DNA of 64,000 nt, from the NCBI GenBank assembly GCA_019423635.1, contig JAHZBA010000003.1, positions 62,001-126,000 of the forward strand, given 5' to 3'. This stretch comes from Clostridiales bacterium (GTDB lineage Bacteria > Bacillota > Clostridia > Oscillospirales > Oscillospiraceae). The stretch's first letter is position 1; each line of letters starts with the position of its first letter. The translations under genes and the position numbers were made by a program. Positions 33,035 through 44,711 of the stretch are shown one piece after another. The notes under the pieces are model-generated. The model ran no database searches and had not been told where the DNA came from. It saw only the letters and a program-made list of their open reading frames with translations.

Positions 33035-34057
33035 TCATACGCTATGAAGGCATTCTTCCAGTTCAGATGCTCGGTGGTTGTGCCGGTGGTTATCGTCGCT
33101 GACGCAATGACGATGTGCGTGTTCGTGCGCTACGACATGGGTATGCGTGGTCCCGTCGTGCGTATGGACGAGGATATGCGTGTGTCTATGCGTGTGACTG
33201 TGGACCATCGTATCATAAATAACGAACGCCGTTCCCGCCGACATCACCAAAAGCGCCATACCAAAATCAGCCGACAGGGACTCGTGCAGCAAAACAAACG
33301 AGAGAAGCACACCGATAAACGGGGAAACGGCATAATAGGCGCTCGTCTTTGCCGCGCCAAGCGTCTTCTGTGCCCTGACATAGGTAAATATGCTGAGTCC
33401 ATAGGCGGCAAAGCCAAGCAGAAGCGCGCAGAGGGCATCACGGACTTCAGGTACGCTTTCATGGAGCAGCAACGCCGTTATCAGGGAGCCGCTTCCCGAT
33501 AAGAGCCCCTTGAGCGCAACAATCTGATAGGTGCTTTTTCCGGAGATCATTTTTGTGCAATTATTTTCCAGTCCCCAGCATATGGCCGCTCCCAAAACAA
33601 ACAGGGAACCGGGTGTGAACCGCAGGCTTTCGCTTCCCTCAAAGGATAAAAGGATACTGGACAGGGTAATCAAACCAATGGCTGTCCACAGCCATTTTGA
33701 TACCTTCTCCCGGAATACAAGCAGGGCGATCACCGTCGTCGCAGCAATCTCAAAATTCCCCAGCAAAGAGGCGTTGGCGGACGTCCCCATACGGATTCCA
33801 AACATCAGCAGAATCGGCGCAATCGTGTCTAGAACCACCATGCCAATCGTATAGAGCAGGTCCTCCCTGCCCAGGCGCTCCGCCTTTGTCTCCTTCTTCA
33901 CATGGAACAGGTACATAATGCCCACGCCCAAACCCGCCCCCAGGTACAGGAGGCCCGCCATACAGGTGGGTGCTATCTGCCGCAGCAGCAATTTTGAACA
34001 GGGTACACTCAGTGCATAAAACAGTGCGGCCGCCAGTGCGTAGAGGATCGCAGTCAT
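33035..34057 (-). CDS. EamA/DMT-family transporter with a histidine-rich C-terminal tail
   Basis: A 340-residue membrane protein with about ten helices in two EamA repeats ('LYALAAALFYALSVPCSKLLL' region; 'GAAICWGLENNCTKMI'). After the last helix (about residue 285) comes a hydrophilic tail of about 55 residues with 17 histidines, many in HTH or HxH pairs (for example HSHTHRHTH). Such tails bind Zn, Ni or Co in metal transporters, which suggests metal transport or metal-dependent gating (inference). The coding sequence is less G+C-rich than the ilv genes and interrupts the ilv cluster, suggesting insertion. ATG at 34057 gives a signal-anchor-like start. Confidence 0.85.
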   Translation of the reverse strand: MTAILYALAAALFYALSVPCSKLLLRQIAPTCMAGLLYLGAGLGVGIMYLFHVKKETKAERLGREDLLYTIGMVVLDTIAPILLMFGIRMGTSANASLLGNFEIAATTVIALLVFREKVSKWLWTAIGLITLSSILLSFEGSESLRFTPGSLFVLGAAICWGLENNCTKMISGKSTYQIVALKGLLSGSGSLITALLLHESVPEVRDALCALLLGFAAYGLSIFTYVRAQKTLGAAKTSAYYAVSPFIGVLLSFVLLHESLSADFGMALLVMSAGTAFVIYDTMVHSHTHRHTHILVHTHDGTTHTHVVAHEHAHRHCVSDDNHRHNHRASELEECLHSV

Positions 34058-34248
34058 CTTTTGATTCCGCACAGAACCACCTCTGAATCTTCCAAAGTTC
34101 TTCACCGCTCTTTCGCAGTGCAGCGGCCCTCCCTGGTCCACGGCATAGTCCGTAACCCGGCCGGGCTCCGGGTACTTTCCTCCGCTTCCCGAGCTCTTTC
34201 TCTGTTATGGACAAAAGGCCCCAAAACAGTCCGCTTCCCATCCGCCTC

Positions 34249-34623
34249 TTACTCGATCACAAGCTGCATGGAGCCGTTCAGCTCCCTGTTATAGACATGC
34301 CTGCCGATGATCGTCCGGAGTTTTTTGACACACTCCAGGTTGGAGGAGGCAAATTCCTGATAGCAGACCTGGGACGGTTCCCTGTTCAACTCCTCATAGA
34401 AATCCGAAATGTGGCAGAAGAACTCGTCCAAAAGATCCTCCAGCGGATACTGGGAGATCTCGCCGGCGTGGTGTCCCTCCCCCAGCTCCAGCTCCTGTAC
34501 GAAGGAGAGGGAGGTCACATAGCAGCTCCCGCCGCTGCTCTCCGCCCTGTAAATGCCGTCTTCCACCAGGGAATACCCGCCGCCTTCATACTTCGGCGCG
34601 GAATAACCTTTAATCTGTTTCAA
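34249..34623 (-). CDS. Hypothetical protein in the ilv cluster island
   Basis: A 124-residue soluble protein with no family I recognise. Probable start is TTG at 34623 (LKQIKGYSAPKYEGGGY), preceded by GGAGGCGGAGGC; TTG at 34638 is an alternative. The sequence is acidic in the middle ('DLLDEFFCHISDFYEELN') with a beta-like C-terminal end ('NGSMQLVIE'). It lies between the degenerate GIY-YIG gene and the EamA transporter. No signal peptide or membrane segment. Confidence 0.6.
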   Translation of the reverse strand: MKQIKGYSAPKYEGGGYSLVEDGIYRAESSGGSCYVTSLSFVQELELGEGHHAGEISQYPLEDLLDEFFCHISDFYEELNREPSQVCYQEFASSNLECVKKLRTIIGRHVYNRELNGSMQLVIE

Positions 34624-34657
34624 GCCTCCGCCTCCCAAAAGCGCTCCGCCCGGCGCC

Positions 34658-35002
34658 TCACTTCCACAGCTTCACCGCTTTTGGATTCTCGGCCAGACAC
34701 AGCTCCCGCAGAATCTCCAATTCCTCCGTGTGGTCCTCCTGGGGGTCCTCATACTCCAAAACGGCGGCCACGGAGAATTCAAATCCCGCCTCGCCGTACT
34801 GCTTCCACAGCTCCATCAGCCGTTTGTTGGGGTGTATGCCGCCGTTGAGCTTGGCCCGGACGCTGTTGAAGCCCGCCTTCGTATCCCCGGAGACGCCAAG
34901 AAACGTCTCCCCTGTCTCCTTGCAGCAAAGGGAGATGACGCCCATCTCCGGGCGGCGGTTCTTCCACTCCTCTGTCAATGCTTTCTTCTGTTCTCGATCC
35001 AT
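34658..35002 (-). CDS. GIY-YIG-like small protein (degenerate)
   Basis: A 114-residue protein. Residues 20-90 align by pattern with GIY-YIG nuclease domains: 'GVISLCCKETGETFLGVSG' in place of GIY...YIG, then 'NSVRAKLNGGIHPNKRLMELWKQYGEAGFEFSV' region where N-K-R-L-x-x-x-W-x-x-Y-G-x-x-x-F matches homing-type GIY-YIG proteins. The GIY and YIG tyrosines are missing (GVI, FLG), so catalysis may be lost. It starts a three-gene block between ilvN1 and ilvB2, 21 bp after ilvN1. Confidence 0.6.
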   Translation of the reverse strand: MDREQKKALTEEWKNRRPEMGVISLCCKETGETFLGVSGDTKAGFNSVRAKLNGGIHPNKRLMELWKQYGEAGFEFSVAAVLEYEDPQEDHTEELEILRELCLAENPKAVKLWK

Positions 35003-35023
35003 CGGTAGTTCCTCCTGTTCTGC

Positions 35024-35509
35024 TTAGATCTTTCCCCCGCCCTTTTGCAGGGCGATCATGCCAGTGCGGACCACCTCCAGTATGGAAAACGGCCGCATCA
35101 TGGTCTGGAAGGTGTCCAGCCGCTCGGGGGTGTCGGAGAGCTCCAGGGTCATGGAGTTGGGGGAGATGTCGTCCACCCTGGCGCCGCAGATATTGCAGAT
35201 GGTCATAATGTCCTGGCGGTTTTTATTGTTGGCGTTCACCTTCAGGATCATCAGCTCCCGGCCGATCATGCCGGACTCGTCCAGCGTGCGGACCTTGATG
35301 ACCTCCACCAGCTTGTTCAACTGCTTTTCCACCTGCTCCACCACGCTGTTGCCGCTGTCCACAATGATGGTGATGCGGGAGATGGTGGGATCGTCGGTGA
35401 CGCCCACGGCCAGGGACTCAATATTAAAGGCCCGGCGGGAGAAGAGCCCGGTGATCCGGTTCAGCACGCCGGCCTGGTTCTCCACCAGAACGGATATCGT
35501 CTGTTTCAT
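35024..35509 (-). CDS. ilvN: Acetolactate synthase small (regulatory) subunit, first copy
   Basis: A 161-residue AHAS regulatory subunit of normal length. The ACT domain reads 'ISVLVENQAGVLNRITGLFSRRAFNIESLAVG', followed by 'TVDDPTISRITII'-like sequence and a C-terminal domain ending 'LDTFQTMMRPFSILEVVRTGMIALQKGGG'. It pairs with ilvB1, 15 bp upstream. Expected to confer feedback inhibition by branched-chain amino acids. Confidence 0.95.
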   Translation of the reverse strand: MKQTISVLVENQAGVLNRITGLFSRRAFNIESLAVGVTDDPTISRITIIVDSGNSVVEQVEKQLNKLVEVIKVRTLDESGMIGRELMILKVNANNKNRQDIMTICNICGARVDDISPNSMTLELSDTPERLDTFQTMMRPFSILEVVRTGMIALQKGGGKI

Positions 35510-35524
35510 CCTGCCATCCTCCCT

Positions 35525-37150
<1,626 letters not shown>

Positions 37151-37178
37151 ATGGATCTCCTTTCCCCCGCTCGGGTCT

Positions 37179-37215
37179 AAAAAAAGCCTATGGTCCGTTG
37201 GCCGAACCATAGGCT
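37179..37215 (-). terminator. Attenuator terminator before ilvB1
   Basis: On the minus strand AGCCTATGGT and ACCATAGGCT form a perfect 10-bp stem with an 11-nt loop, followed by seven T residues, and end 28 nt before the ilvB start codon, downstream of the leader peptide. It is an intrinsic terminator inside the ilv leader. Confidence 0.85.
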
Positions 37216-37278
37216 GCATGATATCACGATTCTCCGGCTTTGACCGCTCTCGCGCTCTGGCACCGGCTCGCGCTCGCT

Positions 37279-37380
37279 TCAGGCATGACCGACCGCACTA
37301 TTCTCTTCTCGTCCCGGAATGACCAGAATCAGAATAATGTACAGAACCAGAATGCTGATGAGGGAAGCCAGCGTCGTCAT
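37279..37380 (-). CDS. ilv leader peptide rich in Ile, Leu and Val
   Basis: A 33-codon frame (MTTLASLISILVLYIILILV then IPGREENSAVGHA) with AAAGAGGAG seven bases before its ATG. Between residues 4 and 21, fourteen of eighteen residues are Leu, Ile or Val. It lies directly after a sigma-A promoter and 64 nt before an intrinsic terminator that precedes ilvB1. This is the composition and layout of ribosome-mediated attenuation leader peptides (compare ilvL and ivbL): stalling at scarce Ile, Leu or Val codons would favour antitermination. I could not identify the competing antiterminator fold by eye. A short membrane peptide is the alternative. Confidence 0.75.
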   Translation of the reverse strand: MTTLASLISILVLYIILILVIPGREENSAVGHA

Positions 37381-37414
37381 GGAGAACTCCTCTTTATCAC
37401 GTTAAATTACCCGT

Positions 37415-37443
37415 ATTATATACGCTTCTCACGGCAAACACAA
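37415..37443 (-). promoter_or_regulatory. Promoter of the ilv cluster
   Basis: On the minus strand TTGTGT (37438-37443), 17-bp spacer and a perfect TATAAT (37415-37420). It starts the leader that encodes the Ile/Leu/Val-rich peptide. Confidence 0.7.
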
Positions 37444-37593
37444 TAAAAACCTGTCCCATCGGCCCATATTCAGCCTTTTGCCAAAAATCCGCCTGTCTGC
37501 TCCGCAAAATTATAGGCAAAACCTCCAGCATCCCCCTCTGCCGGGCCGTCAAAGAGAAAGCGGCGGCAAACGCCGCCGCTCCGAATCTTCGCA

Positions 37594-37932
37594 TCAGCCC
37601 GGAGGCCAGGTCATATCCCGGCCGGAGAGCACATGGAAGTGCAGGTGGAACACGCTCTGCCCCGCCTGCTCGCCGATGTTGGAGACCACCCGGTAGCTGG
37701 CGAGGCCCTGCTCCTTGGCCAGCTTTGCGATGACCTCAAAGATATGGGCCACCACCGCGCTGTTGGACCCGTCCACCTCCGACACGGAGCCGATGTGGGC
37801 CTTGGGCACCACCAGAAAGTGGGTGGGCGCCTGGGGGGCGATGTCGTTGAAGGCGAAGCAGACGTCGTCCTCATAGACCTTGCTGCTGGGGATCTCCCCG
37901 GCGACGATCTTGCAGAATAAGCAATCGGACAT
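37594..37932 (-). CDS. HIT-family (histidine triad) nucleotide-binding protein
   Basis: A 112-residue HIT protein of the HINT type. 'CLFCKIVAGEIPSSKVYEDD' is the family start with a possible zinc pair, and the triad H-x-H-x-H is H96, H98 and H100 in 'VFHLHFHVL'. These enzymes hydrolyse adenosine phosphoramidates and related compounds; the cellular role is unclear. ATG at 37932 follows AAGGAGG; the 36 residues before it in the open frame span the promoter at 38029-38056. Confidence 0.94.
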   Translation of the reverse strand: MSDCLFCKIVAGEIPSSKVYEDDVCFAFNDIAPQAPTHFLVVPKAHIGSVSEVDGSNSAVVAHIFEVIAKLAKEQGLASYRVVSNIGEQAGQSVFHLHFHVLSGRDMTWPPG

Positions 37933-38028
37933 GGGATACCTCCTTATGTATGTTGTCGAGACCCTTGTACCACAGGTGCGGAGCACCGGGCACATCATCT
38001 CCCTCGTGTATCCTGACCGCCTGCGGCT

Positions 38029-38056
38029 ATTATACCCCATTTCCGGGGGATTGCAA
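38029..38056 (-). promoter_or_regulatory. Sigma-A-type promoter of the HIT gene
   Basis: On the minus strand TTGCAA (38051-38056), 16-bp spacer, TATAAT (38029-38034), about 97 bp before the start codon. Confidence 0.6.
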
Positions 38057-38199
38057 GGATTATTTCTCTGCCCCGGGTGGTCCGCGCCCGCAGAAAAAAT
38101 TCAGGATACTATGCAGCCGGCATATGGTTTTTCCCTTTGGAAGCGGCTAGAATAGAAGGCAACCACCCCAAAATAAAACAAGCAGGAGGTCTTATTATA

Positions 38200-39666
38200 A
38201 TGCGTAAGAAACTCACATCCCTGGCGCTGGCCCTCGTGCTGACGCTGACCCTGGCGGTCCCGGCCTTCGCGGCGGGGCAGTTCACCGACGTGCCCGCCTC
38301 GTCCCCCTACGCCGCCTCCATCACCTGGGCGGTGGACCAGCAGATCACCAACGGCACCACCCCCACCACCTTCGGCCCCGGCAGCACCTGCACGGTGTCC
38401 CACATTCTGACCTTCCTCTGGCGGGCCAACGGACGGCCCGGCGATGAAGGGGACGAGCGGGCCGCCGTGACCGCCTGGGCCAATGGCCTGGGCATCGACA
38501 CCAGCGACCTGAACGCCCCCTGCACCCGGGCCAACGCGGTGACCTACATGTGGAAGGCCGCGGGTTCTCCCGAACCCGCCGAGACCGCCAGCTTCACCGA
38601 CGTGGCCGCGGATGCCCCCTACGCCTCCGCCGTCTCCTGGGCGGTGGAGCAGGGCGTCACCAAGGGTACCAGCGACACGGCGTTTTCTCCCTATGACACC
38701 TGCACCCGGGGGCAGATCGTCACCTTCCTCTGCCGCCAGCTGGACCCGGAGGCGGCGAAGGCCCAGCCCGCCCCCGCCCAGCCGGAGACGCCGGTTCCTG
38801 CGCAGCCTGATACCCCTGAGTCTGTCCTGGCGCAGGTTCAAGGCGTCTGGCGGGAAGAAAACAAAGATGGAAGCATTCAGGAATACCTGATTGAGGGAAA
38901 TACCCTTACCTCTATGTGGGCCAGCGCGGACGGTAAAAGAATGCACTACTCCTCCGCTCCCATCAAATTGGTAGCAAGTGAGATCAAAAACCGCTATGAT
39001 GTCAAAGTCACGGATGGAGTTGATCATCCGCGCACGGAGTATAACGACGGCGTCATCTCCGTTTCTAAATACGGCATTCCGGCGAATGTAAATTTTATGG
39101 CCTTTTTTAAGGTTGACGGCAAAGGATGGGTCAAGAACGGGGGTGTCGAGCGTTCCTCTTCATCCGTGCTGGCTGAAAAAATCAATCGCATAAAAGAAAT
39201 GGCAGAGCAGCAGGAGCAGGCCGTTTCCAAGTACGCCACCTATGCCAAGTGGCCCACGGTTCCCGACTTCGGCGCGATTTTCGGCCTGCCTGACCGGACG
39301 CACAATGAGCCGCTGGAGTACATGCCCGGCATCCCCTCCTCCCTCATCGACCAGATCAACGCGGCGGACGCCTGGATCAGCTCCAAGAGCGACATCACGC
39401 TCTATACCTACGACCGGGCGGACGCGGGAAGCTATGAAAAGCTCTTGGATCTGCAAAACCAGTATGTTGAGATCCTGAAGGAATGCGGCTTCACGCCCTC
39501 CATGAAGAATACCGCCGCCGGCGGCCGTGATCTCTACTATTCCAAGGGGAATGTCAGCGTCTCCCTGGGCTGGAACGAACCCCACCGCGACTGGACCAGC
39601 CCCCGCAATCCCGGATATCGCGTCGATCCGGACCACATGTATGTGAGCGTACAGTCGTCAAAATAA
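38200..39666 (+). CDS. Secreted S-layer-homology (SLH) domain protein
   Basis: A 488-residue secreted protein. Signal peptide residues 1-24 (ends VPAFA-A). SLH repeats occupy about 25-185: 'FTDVPASSPYAASITWAVDQ', 'CTRANAVTYMWKAAG', 'FTDVAADAPYASAVSWAVEQGVTKG' and 'CTRGQIVTFLCRQL'. A Pro/Ala/Gln linker (PAPAQPETPVPAQPDTP) leads to a C-terminal domain of about 280 residues with no family I recognise. It should attach to the cell wall through the SLH part. ATG at 38200 follows AGGAGG. Terminator at 39674-39707. Base composition falls in the C-terminal part (about 38820-39200), hinting at a mosaic origin. Confidence 0.88.
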   Translation: MRKKLTSLALALVLTLTLAVPAFAAGQFTDVPASSPYAASITWAVDQQITNGTTPTTFGPGSTCTVSHILTFLWRANGRPGDEGDERAAVTAWANGLGIDTSDLNAPCTRANAVTYMWKAAGSPEPAETASFTDVAADAPYASAVSWAVEQGVTKGTSDTAFSPYDTCTRGQIVTFLCRQLDPEAAKAQPAPAQPETPVPAQPDTPESVLAQVQGVWREENKDGSIQEYLIEGNTLTSMWASADGKRMHYSSAPIKLVASEIKNRYDVKVTDGVDHPRTEYNDGVISVSKYGIPANVNFMAFFKVDGKGWVKNGGVERSSSSVLAEKINRIKEMAEQQEQAVSKYATYAKWPTVPDFGAIFGLPDRTHNEPLEYMPGIPSSLIDQINAADAWISSKSDITLYTYDRADAGSYEKLLDLQNQYVEILKECGFTPSMKNTAAGGRDLYYSKGNVSVSLGWNEPHRDWTSPRNPGYRVDPDHMYVSVQSSK

Positions 39667-39673
39667 AAGTCCA

Positions 39674-39707
39674 GGGCTCCGCGCTCCTCCTCAGGAGCGC
39701 GGAGCCC
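39674..39707 (+). terminator. Intrinsic terminator of the second SLH gene
   Basis: GGGCTCCGCGCTCCT pairs with AGGAGCGCGGAGCCC around a four-base loop, followed by TTCTCTT, 8 bp after the stop. Confidence 0.8.
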
Positions 39708-39727
39708 TTCTCTTGACGCAAAACAAC

Positions 39728-39901
39728 TCAGAGAAACTGATTGCGCTGTTCCTCATAGGTGTAGCCTACGCCCTCCAGCTTCCGGAGGAGTTCCTCCCGG
39801 TCCGCATCCAGGGCGGCGCAGAGCTCGTCCAAACTGGGGTACTCGTCCCGCAGCTTCGTGTTGACGAAGCTCAGGAGAATGATGGGGTCCTGGGGCAGCA
39901 T
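39728..39901 (-). CDS. DUF4250-family small protein
   Basis: A 57-residue protein: it opens MLPQDPIILLSFVNTKLRDE, continues with LDELCAALDADREELLRKL, and ends YEEQRNQFL. This pattern (short helical HTH-like domain with 'LSFVNTKLRD' near the start and 'Y.Y.....NQF' at the end) is that of DUF4250, a family of small Firmicute proteins of unknown function. The ATG at 39901 follows GAGGTGAGAGG. It sits 9 bp after the cupin gene, so both are probably in one transcript. Confidence 0.85.
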   Translation of the reverse strand: MLPQDPIILLSFVNTKLRDEYPSLDELCAALDADREELLRKLEGVGYTYEEQRNQFL

Positions 39902-39910
39902 CCTCTCACC

Positions 39911-40249
39911 TCACTGCTCCGGAATCACGGCGAAGAACACAAGGTCCTCCCCGCCCTCCGGGTTGTCGTTGATCAGCGTGTGATTGTGGCCCTTGGGGCA
40001 GTAGTGGCAGCTCCCGGCGGACAGGGGCTCACTCTCTCCGTCGCACACGACCTTGCCGGTGCCGGAGAGGACATAGATCACCTCGCAGTTGGTCTCATGG
40101 GTATGGAGTCCGATGGTGGCGCCGGGGATCAGGCGGCCCCGCATGATCCTGACCATCGGGTCGATGTACGTCTTGGCGGAGACCTCCTTTTCGCCGCCCC
40201 GCATGTTGGGGATGACGGTGGTCTCCATGGCGTCGAAGTTGATCTGCAT
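39911..40249 (-). CDS. Cupin-domain protein
   Basis: A 112-residue single-domain cupin. The metal-binding motif is 'GATIGLHTHETNCEVIYVLSG', with H49, H51 and E55-type ligands, followed by the second motif 'GSCHYCPKGHNHTLIND'. Small cupins of this kind bind a metal and a small ligand or act as isomerases or dioxygenases; the substrate is unknown. It is upstream of the DUF4250 gene and 21 bp after a gene of unknown function, all on the minus strand. Confidence 0.88.
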   Translation of the reverse strand: MQINFDAMETTVIPNMRGGEKEVSAKTYIDPMVRIMRGRLIPGATIGLHTHETNCEVIYVLSGTGKVVCDGESEPLSAGSCHYCPKGHNHTLINDNPEGGEDLVFFAVIPEQ

Positions 40250-40270
40250 GGGAATCCTCCTTTCTCAATC

Positions 40271-40954
40271 TTATGGATGGACCTGCATAGCGTGGGTAAA
40301 CCAGTTGAAGACCTGCTCCCGGGTGATGGGGGACTGCTCCCAGCGCTCCCGGAACCAGGGCAGGGCGCGGATCTCCCGATACCAGCGGATCATCTCCTCC
40401 GGTGGTTCCGCCTGTTTCTTCCAGGCGGCGGCCTTCTGCCACTTTCGCAGCGACTCCCAGCGATCCGGATGGGTCCGGGCCAGCTCCTCCAGCTGGGGCA
40501 GGATGTGCTCCGCCAGAGCCTGCCAGGCTTGCAGCTCGGAGGAGGGAAGCCTGGGGAGGATCGTCTCATAGAGGGGGAGGATCTCCCGCCGGATCTTCTC
40601 CGCCAGCTGCTCCAGGGCGTCGTCCAGAAACGCGGTGCCGTCCTGCTGGTAGAGGATGTCCTCATAGTTCGCTCCCTGCCACGTCGTGCGCTGCCAGGGG
40701 TCCCCGGTGGTCCAGGAGTACCAGTCCGGGTTATAGCCCCGGCCCGGAGGTCCGACGCCCAGATAGCCCCGCCAGCCGGCCTGGTACTCCTCAAAGCTCC
40801 GGCCGATCAGGAGGTAATCGTACAGGCGGCCCTCGTTCTGCCGGACGAAGCCGTAGGTGTTCTGCCATTCATAGGTGAAGGGGAAATCCGGGAAGCGGGA
40901 CTCCATCATGGCGACGAGGCGGCGCTTGACCGGGACGCTGCGGGGATGGGGCAT
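40271..40954 (-). CDS. Hypothetical protein (aromatic-rich, DUF4125-like pattern uncertain)
   Basis: A 227-residue soluble protein rich in Trp and Tyr ('YSWTTGDPWQRTTWQGANYEDILYQQDG' region near residues 79-106). The C-terminal half is helical ('LEQLAEKIRREILPLYETILPRL'). The Trp-rich segment suggests carbohydrate or protein binding but no family is recognised with confidence. ATG at 40954 follows GAGGAGG. It heads a short minus-strand series with the cupin and DUF4250 genes. Confidence 0.6.
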   Translation of the reverse strand: MPHPRSVPVKRRLVAMMESRFPDFPFTYEWQNTYGFVRQNEGRLYDYLLIGRSFEEYQAGWRGYLGVGPPGRGYNPDWYSWTTGDPWQRTTWQGANYEDILYQQDGTAFLDDALEQLAEKIRREILPLYETILPRLPSSELQAWQALAEHILPQLEELARTHPDRWESLRKWQKAAAWKKQAEPPEEMIRWYREIRALPWFRERWEQSPITREQVFNWFTHAMQVHP

Positions 40955-41059
40955 GGCGGAGGCCTCCTCCTCTTCTCTTGCTTTGGGGCGGTTTGCGGAA
41001 TTACCGGACTAGCTGCTTCTGAAGACGTTCTATGGGGGTGCTCCGGGCCGTGAGGCGCT

Positions 41060-41185
41060 TCGCTGTCACGGCCTTCGGGGGCGTCCGGCGCTTTGCGCCG
41101 GGTTTGCAGGGGCGCTGCCCCTGCACCCTGCAAGGGGGCGCCGCCCCCTGGACCCCCGCGGCCTTTGTAAAGGCCGGCGAAACTT
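41060..41185 (-). repeat. Double-hairpin 'AAAAGTTTCG' element, copy C, extended
   Basis: On the minus strand it starts at the alaS stop itself (the TAA is part of TAAAAGTTTCG), then GGCCTTTACAAAGGCC, then GGGGGCGGCGCCCCC, then further palindromes GCAGGGGCAGCGCCCCTGC and CCGGCGCAAAGCGCCGG. It is the longest of the three copies. Confidence 0.8.
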
Positions 41186-43828
<2,643 letters not shown>

Positions 43829-43864
43829 ATCATTCTTCCTCCTAAATTTGATAACTTTCAGAAC

Positions 43865-43922
43865 GAGGGATTAGGAGTTAGGAATTTGTGCGCTCCGGAA
43901 ATTCCTAATTCCTCATTCCTAA
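43865..43922. repeat. 'ATTAGGAATT' repeat patch
   Basis: GGATTAGGAGTTAGGAATT and ATTCCTAATTCCTCATTCCTAA form an inverted pair of the same family as 27967-28049. The patch continues on the far side of the MITE (CTAATTCC at 44135-44142), showing that the MITE was inserted into it. Confidence 0.7.
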
Positions 43923-44134
43923 GGAAGCACTGATTAAATCAACGTGCGCAGATTTACGTCAGAAATTTTCGCTGGCAAGGAAGAAAACCGCAGGAATCCT
44001 GGCCTCACATCATCCGTGAGGTCTGCCGAGCGCCGTTCCTTTGGCGCAAGGCTGACGGATTTCAAGGTTTTCTGACGCAGTCCAGGGGAAATTTATGGTG
44101 TGAAGATGCGTGTGGGGATTTATTCAGTGGTTCC
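43923..44134. mobile_element. MITE between the T-box and alaS, flanked by CTAA duplications
   Basis: A 212-bp element without coding capacity. Its ends are imperfect inverted repeats (GGAAGCACTGATTAAATC and GATTTATTCAGTGGTTCC). CTAA at 43919-43922 and 44135-44138 flanks it directly, consistent with a 4-bp target duplication; removing the element and one CTAA restores a continuous ATTCCTAATTCC repeat. Subterminal CGTGCGCAGATT is shared with the MITE at 24267-24428. Confidence 0.8.
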
Positions 44135-44146
44135 CTAATTCCAAAT

Positions 44147-44382
44147 TGAAAAAAAGCCCCGCCCCAGAGATAGGGGCGAAGGCCTGCTTCGCGGTACCAC
44201 CCTAATTATCCCCCGCCGGGGGACATCTTGAGCCATCCTGTAACGGGGATGAGCCGTTCCGCTCACCGCGGACTGCTCCAAAGTGGCGGCCTTCCGGCGT
44301 GGACAAGGGGCTCGCACCATCTCCCCTCTCGCTTGGACCCGGATCGCAAGGCTGGCTTTTTCATCGCGTTTTTCTGAATAAC
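44147..44382 (-). promoter_or_regulatory. T-box riboswitch of alaS (specifier GCC, alanine)
   Basis: On the minus strand the T-box core AGGGTGGTACCGCG (44190-44203) is a perfect match and is followed by a terminator stem (GCCCC/GGGGC, 44161-44177) and seven T residues (44149-44155). Upstream, TCCAAG and CTTTGGA close stem I, and GCC followed by A lies in the specifier position, an alanine codon matching the gene it precedes. UGGU in the T-box pairs with the ACCA end expected for tRNA-Ala. Confidence 0.92.
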
Positions 44383-44388
44383 GAACTT

Positions 44389-44416
44389 ATTATATCCCTT
44401 TTCCCCCGTTTGTCAA
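44389..44416 (-). promoter_or_regulatory. Promoter of the alaS T-box transcript
   Basis: On the minus strand perfect TTGACA (44411-44416) and TATAAT (44389-44394) with a 16-bp spacer. Transcription would begin near 44382, just before stem I. Confidence 0.8.
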
Positions 44417-44604
44417 GACGGATCTTGGCTCTTTTCCTCCTTTTTTGCCGCCGTTCGCCTCCGCATGACACAGTGGCCGGCGGCAATGCACTGTCCGCAG
44501 CCGCAGCAGGGCGTCGCACCGCTCTTGTCGTTGTACAAAAGGTGCATCAAAAGACCGACCCCCACAGCAATCGCCCCCAGCAAAATCCAGCTGCCCAAAG
44601 TCAT
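44413..44604 (-). CDS. Cys-rich single-pass membrane protein (FeoB-associated type)
   Basis: A 63-residue protein: one membrane helix (about 5-22), then 'CCGCGQCIAAGHCV' with five cysteines, then a basic end. It has the pattern of the FeoB-associated Cys-rich membrane protein family (FeoC-like neighbours), thought to bind iron or an Fe-S cluster. No feoA or feoB lies nearby, so the iron link is by family only. Its 3' end overlaps the alaS -35 region. Confidence 0.75.
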   Translation of the reverse strand: MTLGSWILLGAIAVGVGLLMHLLYNDKSGATPCCGCGQCIAAGHCVMRRRTAAKKEEKSQDPS

Positions 44605-44711
44605 GAGACTCCCTCCTTACCGTATACCATGCACAGTTCCCATGGCGGCAGACCCATGGCCCGCCGCCGGATCATGCGCAAGCTCTTCCCTTCTGTGGCA
44701 TCATGATGATA

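Noticed and set aside
37216..37278. Defined antiterminator for the ilv attenuator
   Set aside because: Short complementary stretches can be paired by eye (for example GGTCGG with CGGCC), but none is convincing enough to report as a feature.
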